Source of the DNA: Apis mellifera
Taxonomy: Eukaryota > Arthropoda > Insecta > Hymenoptera > Apidae
Reading direction: 5' to 3'
Length of the DNA: 64,000 nucleotides
Assembly (NCBI RefSeq): GCF_003254395.2
Contig: NC_037638.1
Coordinates: 24,567,352 to 24,631,351 of the forward strand
Positions 23,601 through 36,400 of this stretch are shown piece by piece (positions within the stretch are counted from its first letter, which is position 1; each line of letters begins with the position of its first letter). The notes below the pieces were generated by a model. It was not told the DNA's origin. It saw nothing but the letters and a program-made list of their open reading frames with translations, and did no database searches. The position numbers and the translations under genes were made by a program.

Positions 23601-26600
23601 GAAAATATATGTTAGTTGGTTGAAATTTTATTTATAAGGGAGGAGATTATTGTTTGAAAAGTGAGGATTAATTAATTATTACGAGTATTGATTTTAGAGA
23701 GAGATTTAAATATATAGATGAAAAATACTGTTTTTATATTGCGTAGAAAATACACAAGTTAGTTAGTTGAAATTTTATTTATAAGGAAGGAGATTATTGT
23801 TTGGAAAGTTAGTATCAATGATTGCTATAGATTGAATCTAAGAGAGATATTTTTAAGAGATCAATATTCGAATTATTTTGTTTGGAAGAAAAGAAAAAAA
23901 GGGCAAAAAAGAGACTCGCAACTGATAATGATTAATCGGCTTGACGCGTTTCAAATTTAGCCACAGCTTTCATTCAAGCACCGCATTTGTCCCGGCCGGT
24001 CCAAAATACACCCCAACAGAGCAATGCTCAATTATGCTCCAATTTCTTTCGTTCTCGGCTTCCAGCCTATTTATAGCAAGCTTCGAATGCCTCGAATTTT
24101 TCCCCCTATATTTAAATTGGTCGCGGCACCTCTTAAACTCGGGCCGATACCGTATTAAAAGGGACGTTATATAGCGTTGATTATACAGCGAAGAAAAAGA
24201 AAATCGATCGATGGCGCCAACGCGATAACGCACGAGAATCCGATCATCAGCGAGTTTCTCAAAGAAACTTGCTCCGCTCCAGATCTAAGTATACGCGTTA
24301 CTTTCCTTCTTAACACCGCCGCTTTTAGTCGCCGTGTGCGAAACAGTCTGTTGGGTAGCAACAACTGACTATAAGCTCTCGAAAATGGATTCTGAATACT
24401 AATCTTGACTCTTACGCGTATTCCTCCTAAAAGTGAATATATATATACGTACATATGTTGCTATCCTAATTATTTTAGAACCAATAATAATCACAAAAAT
24501 TTACGATACAAAAAGTATTTGAATATGTATATATATACTTTCTTTTTATCAGATATTAATTTAACTCCGAAATTTAATTTAACTCCAATTTTTTATTTAT
24601 AATAAATAGAAGGCAAATATTTATTGTCCCCCACTTGTGGTAGAAGCAGTGTAGTTTTATGGTCGGAATTCGCAATTGGTCTGCCGCATAGTTCTTGCAC
24701 GACACAAGAGAACAGTAACTCGGCCGACGTTGGCACATCGAATAGGTTGAACAGGCGTCCAAGGCCCAAGAGGACTGAACCGTCTCGAATCGACTCTGTT
24801 TCCAGACCGTAACGTCTTTATACGAGTCGGTGGTGCCGCCATCGGAGAAATGCATAAACTACGTGAAAAGCGTTGAGGATTCGAGAACGGAGGAAAAGAT
24901 CGTGACGCCGAAATCGGACATCGTGAACGACGTGGTCGAGGCGGAGACGCATCTCACCGTTCTAGAGCCGGAAGAGGGCATCGCGGACACGGTCGCGGAG
25001 AACGCTGCCGAATTGTCGGAGGCTGTGCTGGAAGGGAAACAGGAGCGGGAGATCCCGGTCGAGGTCGAGATCGTGGAATTGACAACCAGCGTGAAAGAGA
25101 GCCTCCAGTTTCCGGAAATCGAGGAGATACCGGACTCTGGGAAGACGAGCGAGGTCGGCGAGGTGGGTGTCTTCATTTTCTATTCACACTTTCGCATGAA
25201 TTCTCGATCGTATTTCCGCTAATGCTTCCATATCTTTGCGAATTTTTCAATTTTACACGAAGTTTCGAAAAGTAGAAGCTCAAAAGAATCTTACTCGCAT
25301 AAATTGTATAAATTTTTAGTAGAAACAAACGTTTCTTCGTATTAGAAGAAGAATGTTGTTTAATAACAAACGCGTGTTTCACGCGAAAAACACGTATGAA
25401 TAGACGAACGACACCTTCAGATTCATCGATTGAATCGATAGGATTGGAGAAAGAAAGAAAAAGAAAGAAAAAAAATCGCTGCCATTTTTCACAGCAATTA
25501 AGGATTAAAAAGCGAGCACGGCAGAAACGATTCCCGTTGCGATGAAGCACGGGCAATCAAGATTAACGAGAATTCGTTTTATATCGTCCGTGTCATACTT
25601 CTCGCCGGCACATGTGGAAGACTAATGACTGCACACTGGACGCACACGCGTGCAGTGTACACATTAATGCATTCACCAGAGTTCACGGTATATACGTTGC
25701 TCGTTTTAAAACAGCGTCAGTCGAGCGGCCGGCTACGTGTATGTTGCACGAGCACGTTAATCAACAATTTCCGGAAACTTTGGGACGATCCACGTAGTAA
25801 CTAAATACCAATTAACGATGGTGTGAATCAGGCTGCCCTTTTGCAACCGTGTCAACGTGTCGCGGACGAGTGGTCGCGCTAATTTAACGATCGTGATTCC
25901 GTACTCGGCTCCAAGTGAAAAAAGGAAATTTTTATCGATTACTTGCACGCTTGGTGTTCCATCCATTGCAAATTCGTTGCGCGGATTTAAAAATTTCTCG
26001 AATCAATTCGGATCAATTTTCATCGTCAACCGTCGAACTTTCTAACCACGTCGGCGATTACGATATTTCTCGATAATTTTACTTTACCAATTAAATTTTA
26101 TCGTTTATTTTATACAGAGATTCGTTACGAAATTTTTAAGAAAAGAATATTATTCTCAAAGATTATACTAAAACTTGTATAACCAGCCGAGTCGAAGTCA
26201 TATTTTCCAAATACCCTGTGCTATTACAAGATTCACGGATAAGAAAAAAAAAAAAAAAAGAAAGACACAGGCGAAATAAAGCGTCGAGAGCCGATCCCAA
26301 CAGCCGCATTATCCCATTCCCGTTTTGCGAGCGTTCACCCAATGCTAACGAGCATTGTCTTTTTCAGACGGAGGATATCGTGGTGGAGCACATCGACCTG
26401 ATACGCGAGGCAAAGGAGTTGCCTCACCAGACCCGTTCCAAAATAGGCAACCGTCAGACGGTCACGTCGACCGGCACAGCCGACGACGACTCGGAGAGCA
26501 ACACCGACACCGACAGTTACCCGGAGGAGCAGCCCACCTACACCAAGCTCGAGGAGATCGATCTCCTCTCGAGCATCGGCCGCGATATCGGCCTCGATCT

Positions 26601-27419
26601 CGAGAAGTACGTGCAACCGGTGCCGGACGTGGTCGCGATGGAAGCCGTCGACCCGCTCCACGCCTCCTCCAGATCCTCCTCCTCCTCCTCCTCCATGATG
26701 AAGGACACCATCGAGGACACGAACAAGCTGATGGATCGCGATCTTCCCGAGGCGTCGAGCGCCGACACAAGGAAGAAGGAGAAGATGGCCAGGAATCAGG
26801 CGAAACGGAGGCAGCAGCAGCAACAGCAGCAGCAACAGTTGCACCAGTTGAGGGCGGCGAACGCTCAGAGGCGGCCCGACAAGAGGAGAGCCGACGCCGA
26901 CAATGGACCAGGTACAGCCGCGCCGCGCGCCCGTCAGATAAGGAAGATTTGATTTTTATCGACCAGACCCTGTTCGCATGAAAGGGTTCAGGAAAATTGG
27001 CATGACAGTCATATTCCCTGAGAATAATACTTATGCAGCTGAAAAATCCTCTCTTTCTTTTTTTTTAATCAAGCGAACGGTAAACTATCGAAAAGATCCA
27101 AGTCATTTTTCACGGAGATTTATATTGATCGATACTCTACCTTCGATATAAAAAAATTTGGAATTTGTTGCATTACGTGAGAACAGTGATTAAAAATATT
27201 GTTATATATAGTTGAATTGTTCACTTTGATGCAAACTTTTACGCTCGTTAAAACGTCATAGAAGATAAAGAAAAATCTTCCTGCACTTCCGCTACTCGCG
27301 TGTTCTTCGCACCATGTATGATTAATTCTGGTTTCTTAACAGAAGTGAAATTTCACGGTGCAAGAGCACGGAATAAAACGAGCGTGGAAACCCGTATCTC
27401 GATTTTTACGCAACCAGAC

Positions 27420-27456
<37 letters not shown>

Positions 27457-30400
27457 AGGGAAAAAAGGGGCGTAATCAGAATCAAATTTTCTTGTCGTTT
27501 TTCACGCAGGAAGCCAGCACGATTAGCGTAATCTCTAGGACAATAAAAGCACCTCGACTGTATCTATTATACGTGACACGACGCCTTTCACGATGCCTTC
27601 TCATTTACGCTTCTTCCTCCCGAGTATTCTCATGCTCGTCCCTCTTCAAATTTCACGGTGTGTACACGAGTATAAACCGCAAATATTCATCGTGCAATGT
27701 TCATCGTGTTGCAAATCTGAAAGAAAATTTCAAATTACAAGGTTCATCAAGTTAAAAGTGAAGAAATAATAATAAGTGACGAGTGGTTTGGAAAGTTGCC
27801 AAAGCAAAAGTTTCCACGATGTCTTCTTTTTCTTTTTCCCCTATTTCGATCTCCCTTTTAATTGCGCTTATTATTATAATAATACTATTCAATATCTAAG
27901 GTTAATACCTCACCTGTGATTTTTTTTTTCCATGGAAGGCGGCTTCGATGTCTACAATATCGAAACAGCGATGCCGAAAATCGATCTGGACGCGATCGAA
28001 TCTCATTTAAGAGCTGCACGCGAAGAGGAACGACGGGTGAGTGAATATTTTTATATATATATATAATATAATTGTACATCCGTACCTGGTAACTTCTTCA
28101 CTCCAAGATTTTGATCAGACGCGCAAAATAATTTCTTCCTGCGAATAGAAAGAAAAAAGAAACACTCGTAACTTCTTCTTAACTCGCGAAATCTTTCATC
28201 CAGCTGTGAAAATATTAAATTTTTATCTCATATCGCACTGCATGTTTCCGTAGAAATGCAGATATATTCAAAGAAATACTGCTGGATGGGTGTGTTTGAG
28301 CAATGCTCGTCGAGATGGATGCAATGATTACGCACGATGACGTAACTCAAACGTAGGTCAACCCACCCACCCATTTCTTTCTTTCGAATTCGACGAGACT
28401 CGAAAAAATCTTACAAATTTCGAAAAACCTATGCTATATACTCTATCCAGATCATTGACACACGAAATACAAAACGTATCTCAACGTTATCTCCACCAAG
28501 CTATTTTTATCATTCGCGTTATCAAAAGAGGAGAGAAACCGGGGAATAGGACGATAAATATCGATCGATTAAAGTAAATGAACATAAGAAAGAAGAAGAG
28601 AGACAGCGAAGTAAGGAGCCGGCATGGGAATTATCCATCATAACTCTTGTAAACATGATCGTTAAGGGAATGGAAAATTCGCGGGAACTCGTGTGTTGCA
28701 CGAGCAAAAGGTGGAGGAACGTAATTGCGCCGCTCGAGGGAAGGAAAATAATTAACGGGAGAGAGGCGAGGAGGAAGGGAGGAGGGGGAAAAAAGTAACA
28801 ATTTCGCGTCCAGATGGCCGATGTTCTCACGGATAAGAAGAAAAAAAAAGAAAGAAAGAAAAACGGTGCAACGATAAAAATTGAATGAACGTTCACGCGA
28901 TGAGACGAGATTGAATCGATTTTCGTCCGAAGGCCGAGATATACCGAGAGCGTGTATTCATAAACGTTGCACGCCTGATAAACTCTCGCTCGATCGCCTC
29001 GAATAAAATCGGAAAAGGATGAGGTGGGCGTGTGTGAGGCGCGCACGCTTAGATAGGAGAGAGAGAGAGAGACATCGATCCAGAGCGAGAAACTTGGAAC
29101 GAAGGAAAAAATTTTTTGGTTGGTCGATTGATCAAAACGATGATGATTGGATAATGAATTTTTATTCGAATGAGATTGGCGAGTAATTCTGAAAATTATC
29201 AGCTTGAAGAATTATATCATTCCATCTAATATTTTCGTTCTCGAAAAGAAACGATCTCCTCTTTAACTTTAACCGTGAAAAAAGTTTCTTCGAACTTCAA
29301 TTAACCCAATTAATCCTAGGAGAGTTGGAAGGAAAAACACAGAGATTCGCTCTCCTTTTTTCCTTCTCTTTTTTTCCCCCCGGGAACGACGAGGCTTCAC
29401 GCATCGATTCCAATTACGTCAACGTTAAATAACGTTGAAAATCGGGGATCCCGTTTTAATTTAACCCACATTTCGAGAAGAGGAGATGAGAGAATCGGAT
29501 TCGATGAGAAAGAGAGGAAAAAAAAAAGAAGAAGAAGAAAATGGAACTTTTTTTCACAAAAATAGTTTTCAGTTTGCCGTTAGAGAGAAAGGAGAGAGAG
29601 AGAGAGAGAGAGGGGAGAAAAATGCCGCGAACAATTTCACACGAGATATTTCGCGCGGATTATTTTCTGGATTATTGACACGGAAAATAAGGTCGATGAG
29701 GCTTACAACCCCGTTTCAGGGTCCCGATAGCGAGAGTCGTCTCGTTAAACGCACAGACGATCCATATTCGTGGACGGTGCCATTGTATGGAAAATAGGGG
29801 AACAGGAAACGGATGTCGCCACGGGGGGAGGAGGGGACGATCGATGCAACCGTCAGATAGAGCGTGGCATAATTCGGCGCGTAAAATTTTAAAGAAGGAG
29901 AGAGGGGAGAGCTCGATGGAAAAGAAAGATCGAAACGAGATTTAACGCGAATTTAAATCGAAATATTGAAAATATTCGAGACATCGAGTTGCTTGATAAA
30001 ATAAATTTGCGCGCGATCCATCATTTAACGTGAAAGGAAACGATGTTCTTTTTTTCTTCGCGAGCGAAAGAATATTTTTTATATATTCGTGAACCAGTTT
30101 TCGTGAAAGAGCGCGACGACGATGACTCTAACATCTCGAGATAACGTATCATTGCACCTTTAAAAGCCAGACCCGTAACCGTGGGTCAAAAGATTCGCAT
30201 GGGCAGCCAAGCGTGACGCTTTGCGTACGACCTATAGAGAGAGCTACGCCATCTTCAGCTACGTCAATTTTAAGACCCGTTTCCAAAGGTATTTTTACGA
30301 ACGAGGATCGCCAGAGGGACGATTACGAGGCCTACAATGAACGAGCAAACCTTTTCAAACAGTTCACGAGAGAAACAAGATTCTCGTAAACTTGTCCGTT

Positions 30401-33400
30401 TTCTCGATTTTTACAGTTACAGTTACGTTTTTTTTCGTTTATCTACACTCGTGAAAGTTTAATAAAGCGGAGAAGTTTCTAAACCCAGAAAATTTCATCA
30501 GGATGAGTCTTATTCTCGAAAGTTCGCGAATTTCGAATCGTTACTTTCCAAACTGGCATTATTAATCAAATTCATAATAATAATAATAATATCAACAACA
30601 ACAAAAAAAACTACGAATCACTCTTCCTCGCGTATCAAATACCCACGCACGAAGACACGTAACCATTTTAAAAAAAAAACAATTTACATGCTTTTGACTC
30701 GAACGACACGCGCGCACACATATGCTCCATAGAAAGTCGAAACTCGTTCAAAGATCGAAATCGACTGTAATTGGGCGAGAAAGAAGAGACGAGAGAACGT
30801 TTTCCTCCGTGGAACAAACGCGATGCTCGCTCGCACGTCGAACGAAAACCTTAACCACTTTCACCGAACACCGTGAAAACCCGAGCTAGACCAGCCTCCT
30901 CCGGTAGACGGTTAATAGCACCGGCTCCACCACCTCCTTCGTGCAAACTTACCGGAAGATCGGTTCGCCGCTCACTTGACTCACTTTATACCAGTCTCGT
31001 GTTGTTCTCGTCTCAAGCGAGTCTCCCGTGGCAAAAACTCCGTCGTTCATATCTCTCGTTCGTTCATTTATTTCTACGGCAGGAAGAAAACAAAAAGAGA
31101 GAGAGAGAGGAGGATAAAATAATTAATCGAAAGTGGATCTACAACGCAACGACGACTCGACTCGGTTCGTGGTGGACGAAAGCGAGAGAAACTTTATTAA
31201 ATCGTAACTTGATTTGTAATTAATAATCAAACTGGACACACAAGTTGGATCGAAGTTGGAGGATGCGGTTTGTTCGTTGGAAACTGAAAATTCGTTTGGA
31301 TTTAACGGAGCGACTTATGGATAATCGATACAGCGATGTAATCTCTTGGATCAACGTACGGGGATAAATTAATCGAAAGTTGATAGGCGACGACGAAAGC
31401 GGGCGAAAGCTTATTAAATTATCAAACCGTTATCAAACTTGACACAAACCGTTGATTGGATTAACTCGGAGGATACGGTTCGTTGGAATTTTTCCAGATT
31501 CGTCCGGATTTAAGTGGATTTAATCGCGGCTTACTGGATAATAATCGATAATAGCGCGCAAAAGCTTGGATCATCGAGCAATTCGATCTTCTTCCCGAGC
31601 GTCGATTATTTGTTTCATCACCGGTTTTGCGGTCTCAGTTCCATCCAGGGTCAAAGGAGACATCGATATTCTTGAATAACAACGTTGCACGATCTCCTCT
31701 GTGCAACAATTCGGTATCTCTTCTTCTTCTTCTTTTTTAGTATCGCGAGCTCGCTCGATCCGTGCGATTTCATTCACTGTTGCTCGAGAGAAGATTTTCG
31801 ATTTTCTCGGAAGGAAGAAAGGAAGGAGGGAAGGAGGGAAGGAAGGTAACGTTGATGATGAATCTTTGGATGAAAACGCTCGGTTTTAAAGAAGCGGATT
31901 CGTAAATTAAATCGTATTTCCGTCTCGTGTTTGCGTCGTACGCGCGAGTTGTCTTCTGCGTGTGTTTTATTAATTAAGGGGACGCCGCATAATCTTTGTC
32001 GGGGTGAACGAACCCGTCGTAGATCTCGTAGATTCGCTCGAGATAACTTTTTTCCTGAAAAAAAAAAAGAATTAATCTTAATTAATTCGACGTTAATTAA
32101 ATAATCACGCGTAATTTCCGTTCCTCTCAGCTCCGAATACTTTAATTATTCCTTTTTTTGAATTTTGTACAATTGAAATTGCGTTCGAGTGAATATTATT
32201 AAATATAATCTTAATCCTTTATTTCGATAAATAAATAGGCAAGGTGAAACATAAATAATCGCGGAATGAATAATTGGGAAAGAAAATCGATGATCCAACG
32301 CTAATTAGAAAACGCTAGATCGTATATACAAGGAAAGACAATGAAACAATCAAGACACCTGTTCCTAAATTACTCTTTTCCTGGACGAGGTGGAAGGAGA
32401 AATCAGCATCGTGCTACGAATTGAAGGAAAGTGGGTGGTTGTACTCGAAAAACTTTTTACTCCATCCGAAGAAGAAATATTCGATGAGACCCGTATTTAT
32501 ATCTCGAGATAACTTTCTTCTCTTTCTTTTTTTTCTCGAAAGAAGCAAAACCGAGATCTCGAGATCTTGTTTGTATCCGCGAACAAACGAATCCAACGAC
32601 GTTCTCTCGACCGTCCATCCTCTCCAAACACATCTTCGCGCGTCATACATCTTCCGATGAATCGATGATTTACGTACACTCGTCAAATTGTGAAACTTTT
32701 CGTTTGTCCGTTCGATGACGTTCGATAAAGAAGAGACGGTGTACGAAGAGAACAAAGCGAAGAGAAAGTGTGCGTGCCGTTATTTTGCATGGATAGACGA
32801 GTGTGATCGTTGAAGAGGGAAAGAAAAGAAGAAGAAGAAAGAAAAAAGAAACGTGGGAAGAATTGGAGCAAATCTTGGAAACATGGGCAGCAGCAACAAG
32901 GCGAGGAAACATTACAAAAAGGATTCCAGATTCGTCACGGATCTGTACACATTCACATACGATGACTTCGATCTTGTAAGATTTAAATGGAACGTGAATA
33001 CAACGGAATGGCGAGTATCTCCGTTCCACTTAATCGAACGGTTGATTACTTTTACTAAGTAGTCGCGTGAGTCAAGCAAGTTTCTCTAAAAGTTAAGAAA
33101 CGAACCGATAAATTATTGCTATTACCTTTACCTATCTACGTTTAATTTCCTTAATTTCAACTTATTTATCTGAAATCTGAAAAAAAAAATATATAAATAT
33201 CACGAAACGATTAGTTTGTTTCTTGTATTTTTGTAATTAAATTATAAATAGTATTTCTAGATTCGCTCAATTGAGAAACGGGATTTCTTTCGATGATAGA
33301 AGATATCGAACAATGAAGGCATTGTTTCACCGATGTCTAACCGATAAATCGTTCCTTGCAAACAAGATCAATGGCCGAAAAACTCTTTCGATCGGAAAGA

Positions 33401-36400
33401 GAATCGGAGAGAGAGAGGAGGAAAGTGGGTCGAACCGCACAGATGTTAAGGAAACTGATTTTGACAATCGCCACAATTGCGAAGAAAAAGAAAAAAAAGC
33501 GTACATTCTGTCTAAGAATTCCGTTCGTGAAACTGAATGGGAAGCAAAGATGTAATTAGAATAATTTGTTGAAATTTTCTTCTTTCTCTTTCGTATACGA
33601 AGGATTTGTACGCGGAATGCTCTCTTAATAAACAGTCTCCATGGAATGTTCCATGCTTTTAAACCGATCTTAACCTTGACGGTTCGACGAGCTCCTTCTT
33701 CCAATTCGCTCGATCGTTTAATTTGTAGCCGATGCACGGAATATCGAAAGGTTAATAGATCGAGCACGTGTTCAGAATTGCAAATTAAATTTCTGTCGAT
33801 TTAGTAGAATTTCGAGACGCTATTTCTTCGAGGGGATAGATCGTGGAAGGATAGATCTCTTGTGATCTCGCCATTCCGTTGATCACGCTTTGTAGACACG
33901 AATCGGCGTATCGATTATAAACGAAACGTTTGGCTTTCGTTTCTGGGGCATCAGGACGACGATAAAGAGATCGTGAAGGAGCCAAGGCCAAACTCCGAGG
34001 GAACGATCTCGTCGCTCCGGAACACCGATTCCGGGACGAAGGAGCCTGAAAGGGAAGATCTTGTCACGCGATTCGATAGAGTGGTGCGGGGAGATCCGGA
34101 TCAGGCTTTTCAGGTGTGAAGACTTCCGGTTAAGACTTCCTCTATAGAATTCTAAAGAAAAACTTGGAATCCTTTTCGAGGGGAGATATTAAAACGAGAT
34201 GAGAGATTTTTGGAGATCGTTTGGATCGTTCTTTCTTTCGTCGAGAAAAGAAAGAAAATTGATTGAAAAGTCTGGTTGCCAAAAAATATACATCGACGTA
34301 TACCTTTTGCCAAAAGTTTAGTAGTTTCGATTTTGTTGCCAAAATAAAAAGATTCAATTTTCATTGGCAGGATGAAAGTTTGAGACTTTTTTTATTTTCA
34401 AACACTTGCCAAAAAGTTGTTATAATATATTTATACTTTTGCGTGTAAGATATCGTCCCCGCACGGAAGAAATTCTATTTCATGATATTATTTCATCGTT
34501 GGTGGAAAATCTATAAAACCAATTTTACGAAAACAACGTAAAGCCAATATCAATAGTGAATTTTCCAATTCCAAACCACCACCACCACACCTTTCTTCGT
34601 TCCCATTACCATTGTTCTAATCCAATCCATTCTGTTTCGGTTCAAATAATCCAATCACTTTACTCCTCTCCACCTCGTATCACACGAGGGGGCCAATATA
34701 AATTATTTATTGAAGAAGAAGAAGAAAAAAAGAAAGGAGCCAGCAACGATCGAAGCAAGAAATTTCTCGCCCGATTAATCAATCAGGTGCTCGGTCGCAC
34801 CTCAATTACGCAAATACGTTGGAAAGATGTCGTCAATCTCATTAATTGTCTCACTCCCACGCGAGTGTACAGTTTTAGGGAGAGGAGAAGGGGGAGAAAG
34901 TCGGAAGGAAGGAAGGGGAAGAAGATTAAAGACATCGAGGGGGTTTCCACCCCCTCCCCCTTCCCCCCCGTTGGCGTGTAACGAGCGATGATCACACTTC
35001 AGATTTCTCTGTCTGTTCACAGCGGCGAAACGATCGTGAAGAGATACGAAGGAGGTTGGCCATGGGTCCAGACGCCGAAGACTTGCGCGCTGAACGCGGA
35101 AGAAAGCCGAGCCTTCAGTCGCGGCTTCAGAGCGGTCGGTATCACTCGGAATACTACCACTTTTTCCACGATCCCGCGCGAACGTGAACACTCTTCCCTG
35201 TGCGTGAATGAGATTTCCATTTTTCGTCCGTCGCTTATCTTTCTTCGAAAAGTGGAGGCGTCGATTTAAACGAGAGAAAAAGATTATAAAAGATTCGAAA
35301 CGAAGTGAAATAAGTTTGATGTTCCGTTTTCCTTCAAGTTTATTGGCCGGACGAATGAAGTTGTAACGAAGCGAAGTGAGTGAGTTTTTTCTAGTTTTAG
35401 TAAATAAGAGGGGAGCTTTTCTTTTTCTCGAAGAATCGATTCGGCTCGAATTGAACGGTGATTGCAAATTGTTGTGCAATGTACCATAAAACTTTCGATC
35501 ATCGAGGGATTGGAATGAACGTACGTTGACTCCTTTTACTCGTCTTAATCTTAATCTCTTTTCACTCGATGGAGCTACGAAATAAATTTCAATCGTTTCT
35601 TTCTTTTTTTTTGAATCGGTCTTGATTGGTGATCGATCGGTTTTTAATACAATTGCAAAAGGAAATCTTTAAATCGTATTGTTTCCGATTTACCTTTTAT
35701 TATTAACGAAGATCATTCCTTTCTTTCAGGGATGAACCTTCAAATCTGTTTCATGAACGAAACACCCTCGGACACGGAATCTCCGTGTTCGGAGACCGAC
35801 TCGTCCCCGGGATCCACGCCTACCTCGCTCAACACGAAGCAACCGCAGAAACAGCAAATGCCGATCAGACCTCAGGTGCTCAGCCTTCCACCTTTGAGGC
35901 TGGACACCGGCTCGAATTCGGCCCCGATCGACGAGGCCGATTTCTTCGCAAGGCAGGCGAGATTGCAAACCGAGGCACGAATGGCCTTGGCTCAGGCCAA
36001 AGAAATGGCCCACATGCAGATGGAAGTGGAGAGGCAAAGGCTGAAACAGAGCCCCATCACCGAGATGGTGCGATCCAGCCTCGAAAAAGTGAGCCATGCA
36101 TCTTCGTTCTCTTTTTTCAAATAACGTATACGTGCGTAGAACGATCTTCATTTGATCGAACTCTCGAAATTGAAGGAAGAATTCGATTCAGTAAGACGAA
36201 TATTAATCTATCTCTCACGAAAAGGAATGAAAATATTTTTTAAAAATTTAGAATTTCTATAAAAGATACAGTTGTTCGCATAAAACGATCTTCATCGATT
36301 AAACTCTCAAAATTGAAGGAAGAATATTCGATTTGAATATTATCTCTCGCAAAAAAAGAAAGGTTGGAAATATTTTTTAAAAATAATACAATATATAAAA

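Noticed and set aside
25163..25222. Extension of Schip1 exon 4 past 25162 to a stop
   Set aside because: A donor at 25163 joins in phase to 26368; the extension has intron-like composition. It could only represent intron retention.
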